From Collodictyon triciliatum (taxonomy: Eukaryota > CRuMs), in NCBI GenBank assembly GCA_043381765.1, contig JBHJMP010001501.1:1-21150 (forward strand): a stretch of DNA of 21,150 bases, written 5' to 3'. Each line of letters opens with the position of its first letter. Positions within the stretch are counted from its first letter, which is position 1. The notes under the pieces were generated by a model, which worked only from the letters and a program-made list of their open reading frames with translations, did no database searches and was not told where the DNA came from. Position numbers and translations under genes: made by a program. Below are positions 11,606 to 21,123 of the stretch, piece by piece.

Positions 11606-11878
11606 CGACAAACGGACAATATTCACTGTATAAGGGCGCCCCGCTGTTGTGTCCAAGGCCCTCAAGATAAAAATAAAATAAAATAATGAATATTCAGATA
11701 ACAGAGATCATGGAAATAACAACGCAAAAGAAAAGAAGACAATTTCAAGAAAAGGCCGCACATACACTTCATTAGTGAGGTTGAGTCTTGCGCAGTAGAC
11801 GGAGCCGAAGCTCCCTTTGCCAAGCAACCTGATCTTTGTAAAGTCCTTCTGCTGCAGCGGCCGACCTTGCTCGTCCAT
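8546..11878 (-). CDS. NEK-family (NIMA-related) serine/threonine protein kinase, 13 exons, 397 residues
   Basis: Exons are 11878-11766, 11402-11355, 11108-11049, 10899-10860, 10689-10537, 10329-10267, 10027-10002, 9911-9817, 9670-9587, 9429-9364, 9224-9114, 9066-8984 and 8797-8546 (TAA). Every intron is GT-AG and every phase fits. All kinase landmarks appear in order: Gly-rich loop GKGSFG (20-25), VALK with Lys42, helix-C Glu60 in ALNEVRLLAS, catalytic loop HRDLKSSN (Asp139, Asn144), DFG (157-159), activation segment GTPYYLSPE (175-183) and the closing Arg256 in NPKVRPSAQEVL. GTPYYLSPE and LNEVRLLAS are typical of NEK kinases. The domain is followed by a tail of about 130 residues, Pro/Gly-rich at its start, without a clear coiled coil. 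The upstream frame stays open but has no ATG before 11878. NEK kinases act in mitosis, cilia and microtubule control; the exact role here is unknown. The last exon is GC-rich and ends just before a minisatellite. Confidence 0.93.
11511..11606. repeat. (AAC)32 microsatellite in NEK intron 1
   Basis: Thirty-two perfect AAC units lie inside the first intron of the kinase gene (11403-11765). On the transcribed strand the array is GTT repeats. Confidence 0.97.
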
Positions 11879-12662
11879 CCCGTGGTGGTCTTTGGGCGCG
11901 GCTTTCTGGGCGTTGAGGGCGGTGTTCAGCACAGGGCGTGTCTCTCCGAAACGCTTCGAGAAACAGAGTCGGCGCGCCCAGCAAATTGGCACAGCAACAT
12001 AAACAACCCAACCCGGCCGCACAGCGCATGGCCGTTGCCGCGACGCGTTTGCCCGGTGTTTACTTTGCCGCAGCGCCCGGTTTGAATGTTTGAATCCGGC
12101 CGCACGGTTGTCCGCACCGGCCAAAAGCAAAGCCTCCCTTGTCGGCTGTTGAAGCGAAATTGCATACCGAATCAAACAACCCAAAGGAAATAATCAAATT
12201 GCCGGGCTCCACAAGAGAAAGCGAATTAGAAAAAAAAATTCTGTTGGACAACCGTTACGTATTTCCAACTTGGGCAGAGGCGCTGGTGTGTATATTTCTG
12301 GAATATATTTGCATGGTGTCATATGTTTCATTCTGTCAGCCTGTTCGTGCATATAAATGCTTTGCATTTTAATTTACCAGCAATTTCATTGTTATGTTGG
12401 GAAAATGTTGCACAGTTATGCGGACTGGATGACGTCGAAGTTTACCTCTCGACCCGTGTTCCACTTGGGAAGAGAAACAGCAATCGAAAACAGACAAACC
12501 CCAACCTGCCAAACATCAGGCGTCCGCCTCGCCTGCTGTCGGCCGGGTTGGAGTCAGAAGACAGAGAGGCCGGTGAACAGGGTGCAAGGGGGTCAGCTCA
12601 TGGCAAGCCGAAAGCACCATAAAACAAAGGACACTTGACAGTACACACAGGACAAGGCCGGG
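11879..12662. promoter_or_regulatory. shared upstream region between divergent NEK and NADAR genes
   Basis: The two start codons face away from each other across 784 bases. The flanks are GC-rich (about 11880-12130 and 12500-12660) and the middle is AT-rich. No TATA box or other core element stands out. The open frames here lack domains. A shared bidirectional promoter is inferred from geometry only. Confidence 0.4.
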
Positions 12663-13377
12663 ATGGGATCAAAGAGCGACACAATCTACTTCTACGACGT
12701 TGGGGACGAACACGGATACCTGTGCAACTTCACGGCCCACCCGATCGAAATCGCCGGGAAAGTGTGGCCCACAAGCGAGCACTACTTCCAGGTTTGTGCG
12801 TGCAGTTCGGAGAACGAGTGCATTCGGTGAATGCACAAGAGAGAGAGAAAGAGAGACGCAGGGCGTGTGCGTGTGAGTGTTTGGGGTTGGGCGGGTTGAC
12901 AGGCAGGGCCGCTCTAACGCCGCCTCTCTCTGCCTCTGCACGCGGCGCGAAGGCCATGAAGTTCGAGGGGACAGACTACGCGGAGAAGATCCGCCTGGCC
13001 GAAACACCGGGCGAGTCGTACGTCCTGGGAAACAGCCGCGCGCACAGGCTGAGGCCCGACTGGGAGGTTTGTCACGCGCCCGCCCCTGCATGCGAGCCGG
13101 GCCTTTGCTGACGCGCCACCACCGCTGGTAGGCCGTAAAGGACGACGTGATGAGGACGGCAGTCAGGGCCAAGTTCCAGCAGCATCCGGACATCCGCGCC
13201 CGGCTCCTCGGGACGGGCATAAAGCGCATCATCGAAAGAATCGACACGGATCCGTACTGGGGCGACGGGCGCGACGGGCGCGGGCTCAACAGGCTCGGCG
13301 TCATTCTGATGCAGGTCCGCGATGAGCTGAGGGCTGCGGCCAGGGCCGAGGCAAAGAGGTCGGGCGGCTGCTGGTGA
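12663..13377 (+). CDS. NADAR-domain protein (YbiA-like), 3 exons, 162 residues
   Basis: Exons are 12663-12791, 12953-13066 and 13132-13377 (TGA), all joined in phase 0 by GT-AG introns of 161 and 65 bases. An in-frame TGA 27 bases upstream supports the start. The protein is a single full-length NADAR domain. It shows the signature WPTSEHYFQAMKF (residues 35-47, split by intron 1), LRPDWEAVKDDVM (76-88), AKF (94-96), LLGTG (106-110) and DPYWGDGRDGRGLNRLG (121-137). It ends with a short basic tail finishing CW. Family members such as bacterial YbiA are N-glycosidases acting on riboflavin-pathway intermediates, and some remove ADP-ribose from nucleic acid; which applies here cannot be told. Exons and introns are GC-rich, unlike the AT-rich surroundings. 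It is the only confident plus-strand gene in the window. Confidence 0.93.
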
Positions 13378-14392
13378 TGTTCCTACAGCGTGTCTGTGTA
13401 GATGCGTTCCTCTCATCGCATGCTGCTGCTCCACTCCCTATTTTCTCTTTCTCTTTCTCTTCCTTTTTGATGGGACGGAGTGGTAGACCGGTGCATAGCA
13501 AGGGCATGAATAAAAGCAAAAAGCAAAAGACACAAGTGGGATGAAATGTTCATAGGCGTCGACGGTTTCCTTTGGGTCTTATGAAAGTACGCCGATTGGG
13601 GGTCTGGGTTAGCAGTTTTTTTTTTTTATTTATTACTATTATTATTTCTCTGTCTCTCTTTCCTCTAGAATCTTGGGTTCGTGTACTCAAGAAAAGTCAC
13701 CCCCGTTGGCGGTGTTGTGCGACTTTGTTCCGGTATTAACGATAAATGAATATATTTCTTTTTTTAAAATAAGAAAAAAGAAAAAAAAAGAGCAAACAAA
13801 AAGTGAATGAAATACACGAAAAGAGGGATTTGCATACCAAATGGACAAAACAGAGTGAGCGGGTGATTGAGTGGGGAATGGCGGGGCTTTGAAAGGTATC
13901 CATATATTATAATATTTCTCCCTTTCTTTTTCATATATACGCGATGAGGAGTTCATTTGGGAATGTAGAGAATAGGAGGAACGAAGTTAAAAGCAGGTGT
14001 ATCTAGAAGTGCTCCGTTTCTTGATAAGAATTATGGTTGGGAATTGGATCGACAAGTCTCTAGGAAGGTGACACAGAGATTTTCTAATCGATTAAATAAG
14101 TAAATAGATGAATAAATGCATGCTTGCTACATTTACTCGGTATCATTGTTCTTCGACAAAAAGGCACATATTATAAGATGCGTCGCTTTTTTTTCTTTTT
14201 AGAATGATGAAAACGCTGAGAGTTATAATACGTTCATGAAATATAAAGTTCTACTTACCACACTATCTTGCAATAAGGAAGTCTTTTTCTCCACATTTCA
14301 TTCATCGAAAAAGCAAGAAGAAAAAAACAAAGCAAGGGAAAAAAGACAGTGGTTAGTGTGATCAAATATGATGAATTTCTAGGGTTCTGGTT
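13378..14392. other. intergenic region between convergent NADAR and DEP-VPS9 genes
   Basis: It contains the probable 3' ends of both genes, several T-runs and A-runs, and a weak minus-strand open frame at 13687-13956 with no recognisable domain. No further gene is supported. Confidence 0.6.
13509..13514 (+). terminator. AATAAA poly(A) signal after NADAR gene
   Basis: AATAAA lies 132 bases after the TGA stop, on the coding strand, in a moderately GC-rich stretch where chance occurrence is less likely than in the AT-rich DNA nearby. Confidence 0.5.
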
Positions 14393-16906
14393 TCAGCTGC
14401 GTCCGTGGCTTGCCGGTTTTGTAGTGGGTGTCTGACTTGAGGGCTTGCTACTGGTTGGTTCAATTCTTTTCAATTCTTCAGAAAATTCGCTTGTCATAAC
14501 ATAGTCGATGGCAGCTCGAAATGTAGTAAATTGAAATCTGAATATTTTTTTTTTTAAAAAAAAAGAATAAAGTTACATACAATTAGTTAAAACTGACGTT
14601 TGGAAACATTATAAACATGTAGCATATGTAATATATCACAAATAAAGAAAATATAATATAGAGTATAAATCGAAATAAAATAAACCCATAATCGGCGAGC
14701 ATTTCAACATCCTCTTCAAACGAAAGAATAAAATATATATTTGCATGTGCATATCTCGGTCTTGCTTTGATAATTGCAAAAATAACAAAAGGTAATATAT
14801 CATCCGCACCAATGGATTGATGGCCTTTTACCGATACGTTTTTTTTTTTTTTTAGTGGATTGTATGTGATTGTTTCAATATATAAATGAAGTAAATGGAT
14901 CACGGGCAATATCTATACATTTTATTGAAAAATAATGAAGAAAGAAGAGTCAGTATTTTTTTATTACCTTCTTGCTTCGTTTCTACAATATGTCTTTCAA
15001 TAGAGGATATAATAGAATCAATGCAGCGCTTCAAACAATCAAGCTATATATTAGCGATAAAATATATAAAGTTAGCCAAAGTAATATGCCTCATATAATC
15101 AATTCGACAATCATACTATAGACAACGAAAACATAATAGAAAACCTTTTCAAGTGGTGTGGTAAAGTCTCCAAACTGGTCCAGAATAGATATGGACTCTG
15201 GAATCTGGCAATTAAGCTCCGCTCTCAATCCTTAGTGATGTTTTCCCGCACATTAGTGACGTAACAAATGAATTTTTCCGATTGTTTCTTGCAAAACTCA
15301 ATATACTCAATCAAGATAAAATAATAAGATAATAATACTAATACTAAGATAAGCAAATATACGAGAATTATGAGCAAAGGAAATACAAAAAGGGCGCTCT
15401 AGTAGATGTTATATAAGATTAATATATATATAAAGAAACGAGTTTAAACGTGAGTTACTCCCTTATTTTGAGGAGCCAAGAGAATGTTTAATTAAAATGA
15501 GTATTGTAACAAGGACTCTTACCAAGTTGCCCAGGGTCGTTGAGGGCCAAAGACGAAATAATTTTGTCGATTTTTTGGTCAAACAAATGAGAATTGAAGC
15601 GGAATATGGAAAAGAGCCTCTCACTGGAATAGGATGTCACATAGCTATTTCGAGGAAGCGTTTTCAGAATAAAGACAAAGCGCGAATTTGTATACATTTA
15701 ACCCCAACCTTATAACACTCCTTTTTAGCATATCCAGATCCGCAGGCTCTTTCAAGCAGTTAGCAAGGTGTGGATTCGTTTTTGCCATCGCCTTAATATT
15801 TCAATTAAGGTAATTTATTTATTTTTGGTTTGTTTTGATATATCAATATTTCATTTGTATTTGGGATAAACACATGATCACTATGGAATAGTTTGAATCG
15901 AATAAAGGAAAAAATCACTATGGGATTGTTCATATTTCCAAAGGATTATGTCAGGTGATAAATTGTACTTCTGTTGCGCGAACACAGAGCGCTTTGATGT
16001 AAGTGGCCGTGGCTATTGTTAGCGTCTTGCGACGAATCGATCGCTGTACTTTTGATATGAGTTGCTCGAGTATGGGTAGATTCTCACTGTATTTTCTTAA
16101 GAAAGCCTCATGTCTATGATATTATATAGTTTTGGTTGAAAATTAGAAATTAAATCATAGTTAAAATCATAGTTAAAATCATAGTTAATCATAAATAAAA
16201 TGTTTAATAAATTAGATAATCTGACTCCATCGGCGAAGTCCCTGTGGGCCAGGATAAGTCATCGGTTGGCTATGATATTACACAACACAGTGTTAAATGT
16301 ATATGAGAAACCATAAATGTATACGAATTGAGATAGTTACCACATCAACCCAAGCCTGTGACTCTGATGATGCGGAAAAATTAGTTAATGGGCTGCTTAT
16401 ATGAATCATGCGAAGTGTTTGCTTGCTCTCTGTTTGAAGTACATGCTCGAATATGCGAACAACTTTCCTCTTATCCAAAAATCCTTAATTGAATATTTCT
16501 TTTGAGTGAACATTATATATAGTTCCATAAGGTATGTACATTTCAACAGTGAGAGTAAGATAATGAAATATTATAAATAATTCATGGTATTTACAATCAA
16601 CCCTATGTTTGAATCAAATAAAGCGATAAAAATTGCAATATACCTTCTCTGGTTTGAATATACTTGTTTCTTAGTTTTATTATCGAACCATTAAGCGAAC
16701 GATATTCGTCCAGCTGCTCTCCTGTTCCGTTAGGATAAAATATATGGGACTCTATTAATGGGATTAGTAACGGTCTGTAAGTATCTTGAACTGAGTATTG
16801 CTAATCGAATACCATTCTTGTGTGAGAATAAATAAAATAAATGGATGGCTTGTGACCCTTCCTCTCCTTCCTATGTCTCTCTTCTTCTTCTTCTTTTTTT
16901 TTTTTT

Positions 16907-16937
<31 letters not shown>

Positions 16938-18654
16938 AAGAAGAAGAAGAAGAAGAAGNNNNNNNNNNNNNNNNNNNNNNNNNNNNNNNNNNNNNNNNNN
17001 NNNNNNNNNNNNNNNNNNNNNNNNNNNNNNNNNNNNNNNNNNNNNNNNNNNNNNNNNNNNNNNNNNNNNNNNNAAGAAGAAGAAGAAGAAGAAGAAGAAG
17101 AAGAAGAAGAAGAAGAAGAAGAAGAAGAAGAAGAAGAAGAAGAAGAAGAAGAAGAAGAAGAAGAAGAAGAATGATTTCCAAATAAAATCATGCTGGTAGA
17201 TAAGATGACGAAAAGGCAGTTTGTGAGATAAAAAACATGATAAAAATATGCCGAGAGTATACCCAAATCTTTTCTGGAGGGAATTTGTGTCTCGACCGAG
17301 CTGGTTAGTGGGAGTAGTATAAGACATTTCTCTGAGATTACTCGGCCGAATAGCTCAATCTCTTCTCTCAATTTCAGATAAACGGGATTTTTCCGAAAAT
17401 ATATGTCATTCACACCCTCTTGTACCATGGAGCAGACTATTTTATGCTGATACTAAGTTTCTATTCATACCGATATATCGCATAAATGTGTTACGGCTCA
17501 AGATTTACTCACATAACTTAACCCCGGATGTAGAAAACTGCCAGGTCACAGCTGTTTCATATGAGTGCGATTCAGTTTCATTCTCTGCTTCAGAAACTCC
17601 CGTCAGTTTGCCGATAAACCCAGATAAATATTTTTTTACCGATGTGAGACCACTATCAAAATTATTACATGCTACATTAGAAGAAACACACATATAACAA
17701 TATAATAATACCATTCCTAATAAAGAAAATACGGTAAAATAAAAATCGTCACTGCGTGGTATATCAGCTCAAAAAAGACAGAGGAAGAGGTTAAACAAGT
17801 TAGAGTATGGGTATACTTAATGGAAGAAAAAATGACGAGGGCTTAAAAACTGCAGTGTCTAAATATCTTAACTAATATGTGTATATGAGTCCATTTCCCT
17901 TTATTATTATGATTATTTCCTTTTCGAAAATAAAAGTCAAGTATACCTGGATGATGTTCGAGGCAGAGATTTGTCTACGAAATAGCAACGTAGCGAGCTA
18001 TCGTCAAACAAATAAGGGATATCTATGCACTGAATGAGCTTCAGACTGACCATCTGATTTGCAAGAAGGACGGCAGCCATTCGCGTGTAGGAAAGCCTCT
18101 TCATAATCCATTGTACAGCATCACACGAGACAAAGCAGTTGTGGTAACGCTTCCCGTTGCTAATTATTGCACTAAACATATAACATGAGAGATCGGTTGA
18201 AACGTATGGAAGAGTCACGATCAGATGTCAGAGAATAATGATGGATTATTTCTTTCGTTCAAAGCTGAAAACTGTTCAGCGCCTGTGTATTTATTTGTAT
18301 GTAAAGAAGTCATTTTAAATATATTGTTATTCAGACACCTGAGTTGTATTCCAGAATCTGGTATTTTCATTTGTTGTACCAGATTGTGAAGTTCTTCGGT
18401 GGTGAAGCATAGTATTGTTGAGATTTGTCTGATACTATCGACAGATGGACCAATATTTGGTGATGGAGGCGTTTCTTCGACCTGTTGGACGGAGACGTTA
18501 AGAGATATCCATGAGAAGAGAGAAGGGATAAGAGAAAAATGAGAAAAGAAAAAATATATTGAAACAAGCACTTTCATACCTCTGGTGAGTCGGGGCCTGG
18601 ATTAAGAAGAGGATCAAAGCTTGGTTTTCGAAGAGAGCTCTGTTGAGAGGGATC
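14393..18654 (-). CDS. DEP and VPS9 domain protein, putative Rab guanine-nucleotide exchange factor (14 exons, 5' end incomplete)
   Basis: Exons are 18654-18580, 18481-18339, 18171-17947, 17652-17513, 17436-17342, 16800-16644, 16483-16341, 16106-15969, 15791-15709, 15644-15523, 15230-15145, 15043-14968, 14824-14686 and 14537-14393 (TGA). Phases match at all junctions, giving 588 residues. The first exons encode a Ser/Pro-rich stretch. A DEP domain follows (about 60-140), with MKIPDSGIQL, GKRYHNCFVSCDAVQWIM and the LIQCIDIPYLFDD end. A helical region of about 250 residues separates it from a VPS9 domain (about 395-565). The VPS9 helices contain SYVTSYSSERLF, FTTPLEKLDCLKRC, the core GADDILPFVIFAIIKA and GFQFTTFRAAIDYV. 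VPS9 domains load GTP on Rab5-like GTPases at endosomes; DEP domains usually target membranes or receptors. The first exon shown begins in phase 0 after an AG, so more 5' sequence exists. One intron spans a gap in an AAG array. Confidence 0.88.
16152..16193. repeat. 12-bp tandem repeat AAATCATAGTTA, three copies
   Basis: Three perfect copies plus a partial fourth lie in the DEP-VPS9 intron between the exons at 16106-15969 and 16483-16341. Confidence 0.85.
16881..17171. repeat. (CTT)n, T-run, (AAG)n foldback array with internal gap
   Basis: Five CTT units and a run of T are followed by 17 AAG units (16908-16958), then 115 N, then about 32 more AAG units. The CTT and AAG arms are complementary and could form a hairpin. 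The whole array lies in one intron of the DEP-VPS9 gene (16801-17341). Frames read through it are not coding. Confidence 0.95.
16959..17073. other. assembly gap (115 N) inside AAG array
   Basis: N bases are flanked on both sides by AAG repeats, so the missing sequence is probably also AAG. An exon hidden here is not required, because the flanking exons join in phase. Confidence 0.98.
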
Positions 18655-18960
18655 CTGACCAATGCCGAGTCAAAAGAAAAAGAAAGAAAAGACAAAGAAA
18701 AAAGTTTATGGATTCATGCAATAATTCATAAAACTCCTTAATAAACAGAAGAAACAGAGTGGAAAGAGTGCTGGAAAGTAGCGTTTCTCAAGTCAAACTC
18801 AAGAGTAGCGTTACCATTCTTTCTCTTGTTTTTTTTTCCCAGTAAATAGGAGAAAAGTAGCGAATAAGCAGCGTCTGTTTTGCCTCTTGTCTCTGGCGGT
18901 TTCTCTAAAACCTGTGTTTGGAGTTACTTTCAACCATTTTTTCTTTTCCTTTTTTTTCTT

Positions 18961-18981
18961 AAAAAAAAATAATAAAAAAAA

Positions 18982-19018
<37 letters not shown>
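18961..19018. repeat. A-rich tract ending in a 10-N gap (19019-19028)
   Basis: A nearly pure A tract with a few T leads into ten N, after which the sequence resumes with T. The gap probably marks an unresolved homopolymer. Confidence 0.95.
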
Positions 19019-19199
19019 NNNNNNNNNNTTTTTTGTCCCTTCTTTTTAGATCCAACGGAGAAGATCAGGCCAAAGTAATGTTTCAGGGGATAAACGAAGC
19101 AGGGGGAAAGGGAAAGCTTTCTTCACGTTGGCTACAGGGTAACAATACAATGTCGGGGTGGCTGAGTCTGTCCTTTTTAGAAGAGTAAGAGGTAATGGA

Positions 19200-19303
19200 A
19201 AAAAATTGAAAAAAAAGAAAAAAAGAAAAAAAGAAAAAAAGAAAAAAAGAAAAAAAGAAAAAAAGAAAAAAAGAAAAAAAAAGAAAAAAAGAAAAAAAAA
19301 GAA
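19200..19303. repeat. purine-only array of A-runs separated by single G
   Basis: Units of five to eight A followed by G repeat for about 100 bases. The strand is entirely purine. It is not coding in any frame that I can support. Confidence 0.9.
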
Positions 19304-19861
19304 AAGGAGGAACGAAGGACAAAAAAAGAGGTCAGAAAATAATGATCAAAGCAAGAATCGATAAAATTGGCTCTGCCTTTTTTTTCTCTTCTTTTACGCA
19401 AAGATTCAACCATTCCCACCGCACAACATCGACGGCTGAGCGGCCTTCAAAAATTTCAGGGGTAAAAGAAAAAGAGAAGCAGAAGGGGGAGATAAAGGAA
19501 GAAAATAGGCCGTTTGAGTGGCGTATAGGATGGATATATGAATCAAAGGCATTTGTCTTCGTTGTCCTTCTAAGCTGGAAGCGTGTCGTTTTCCTGGTCC
19601 ACCTGTACAGGTAGGCTGGCCGGGTTGAATTTTCGCGGAGTGCAAACTTATTCTGCTGCATTACTGCCAAACTGTGTCTTTTTCTGGGTTGAGTGGATTT
19701 TGAAATCACTACGGCGCCCATTTTTCTACAGTGTTGCCTCTGGTGTTCTTTAAGACACTGGATAATTTTTTTTTTCATGTATGTTTATGGCAATAGGTGA
19801 TGGTACCACACACTCGTGATAAAAGAATCCCTTTCGTGATGAATGCAACACATCTGTGAGT

Positions 19862-19886
19862 AAAAAAAAAAAAAAAAAAAAAAAAA
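19862..19886. repeat. poly-A run (25)
   Basis: This is a single run of 25 A. There is no target-site duplication or adjacent body that would make it a retroposed copy. Confidence 0.95.
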
Positions 19887-20125
19887 CCACTGACCTGTTA
19901 TATTAATGCGAAAATCATCTAAAGTCTAGGTAAATAAGTGGTTTTTTTTTTTGGAAAAAAAAGGGAGCATTTGTTTATTTTCCTTAAATGTTATCATCAT
20001 TCGGCCCTCCGGGCTGGAGCTTCCACCGGAGAAAGACAACTTTGGAGACTATATTGACAGGATTTGGTTGCTGTTTCATCTGGGACTGTCGGTGGGGTAT
20101 GATACTTCCAGTGGGCATTGACTAC

Positions 20126-20962
20126 CAATATGATGCCTGGGTGTCGTCCTCGGAAGTGGATAGCATTCGACTCAGTCGTTTCCCTTCCAAAGAAAAATAT
20201 TTATGTCAACAGTTGTTTTGTTTTTCCCTTTATTCGATTCAAAATATAATTATGTCAACAGTTGACAATACATATATAAGAGATAGCACAATATAATGTC
20301 CGTGACGAATCAGCCATTGTTGCCATACGATGGTTACCTTGAATGTTTTTACGAAGAATTTGTACCGCAAGATCCGTCTCACTTTCGTTTCGGACTGGTG
20401 TGTTAACCGTAGATATCGCAGAAGGGCGTTGTGGCGCAGATGAAAGTTGAGTGGAGTCAGTGAGTCTTGACTGGGACCGTTCATATGCTTCTTCTCGTTG
20501 GTGTGCTCGCGTGAGCTCTTGGTTTTGAACTTTTAATATGTTGTTCTCTTGGCGAAGCTTCGAAACCTATGTCCGAATATTTGTTCGAATTCAACATTAT
20601 ACATGGCAAATGCGTACAATCTGGCAGCGAGTACCAAAGTCTTTATCACATTTTAATACATTTGAGTCATATAATATAATTTCATTTGGATTTTTACCAA
20701 TTTAAAAGAGATAGCAATTTAAACCAACTTAGTAATGATTATTAATTTGACAAATATCAAACATAATAGACAATTTAATTAAATGCGTACATCAGCATAA
20801 AATTTTGAGGATTGTTTCGTTAGAGCTACACTTTTAACTGAAAGAAAATATAATAGAAGTAAGCTATACTTCTGTCTGTAAACGGTCTGTCACTCTAACC
20901 AAGTCAAGCTTTTCTTTTGGCAATTCTTTGACAGTGTTTGCCGTTGTTCGAGAGAAATATTT
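20126..20962 (-). CDS. coiled-coil exons, possibly the 5' part of the DEP-VPS9 gene
   Basis: Three exons are proposed: 20962-20870 (31 codons), 20566-20338 (76 codons and one base) and, less surely, 20183-20126. Joins are in phase (0, then 1) at GT-AG sites. Around the first junction the protein reads LVRVTDRLQTE then VSKLRQENNILKVQNQELTRA, a continuous heptad-like pattern, which supports both exons. After it comes a Ser/Thr-rich stretch, then LAVQILRKNIQ and a Lys/Arg-Ser segment. The first exon starts in phase 0 after an AG, so the true 5' end is further right, perhaps outside the window. The strand and direction match the DEP-VPS9 gene 1.5 kb downstream, and Rab GEFs often carry coiled coils, but the link is not shown; it could be a separate gene. 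Confidence 0.55.
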
Positions 20963-21104
20963 CTGTTTGCAAGAAATAAATGATAATAAAATAAGAAGAC
21001 ATTACATATCCTGTCTTGAACTATATGGTTTGAGAACTCATCTTGAAAACATTTCGTTAGTTGATTGGCAAAATTTGTTCAATATTGGAGGTATGAAGAG
21101 GGAT

Positions 21105-21123
21105 GGGGGGGGGGGGGGGGGGG
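21105..21123. repeat. poly-G run (19)
   Basis: Nineteen G in a row near the right edge, unusual in AT-rich DNA. It may be real (quadruplex-capable) or a sequencing artefact. Confidence 0.9.

Larger units (their letters stand above)
18655..20125. other. unresolved stretch, probably intron(s) with possible unplaced exons
   Basis: It lies between two sets of minus-strand exons that may be one gene. A minus-strand frame at about 19615-19760 (including KRHSLAVMQQNKFALREN, before a possible CAG|GTGGAC splice site) and a frame at about 19990-20120 look partly coding, but I could not join them in phase. The rest is poly-A, a purine array and a 10-N gap. Confidence 0.4.

Noticed and set aside
11879-12184. 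N-terminal extension of the kinase, reading MGCLIRYAIS, which would look like a lipid-modification signal
   Set aside because: The first codon of that frame is TTG, not ATG. The first in-frame ATG is at 11878, just before the kinase domain.
12635-13111. 158-codon plus-strand frame over the NADAR gene, and several minus-strand frames at 12669-13434
   Set aside because: GC-rich DNA keeps several frames open by chance. The NADAR frame has the family motifs and clean splice sites; the others have none.
16764-17428. Long frames through the AAG array with poly-Leu, poly-Ser, poly-Arg or poly-Phe
   Set aside because: They are translations of the microsatellite and N. The real exons on either side (17436-17342 and 16800-16644) join in phase without them.
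1109-18654. An ALS2-like link between the MORN repeats and the VPS9 domain
   Set aside because: ALS2 combines MORN and VPS9 in one protein, but here the two are more than 11 kb apart with complete genes between them, one on the opposite strand.
20105-20125. A 21-base intron that would join the exon ending at 20126 to an open frame just downstream
   Set aside because: Although the phase fits, all other introns in this window are over 60 bases, so such a short one is unlikely.
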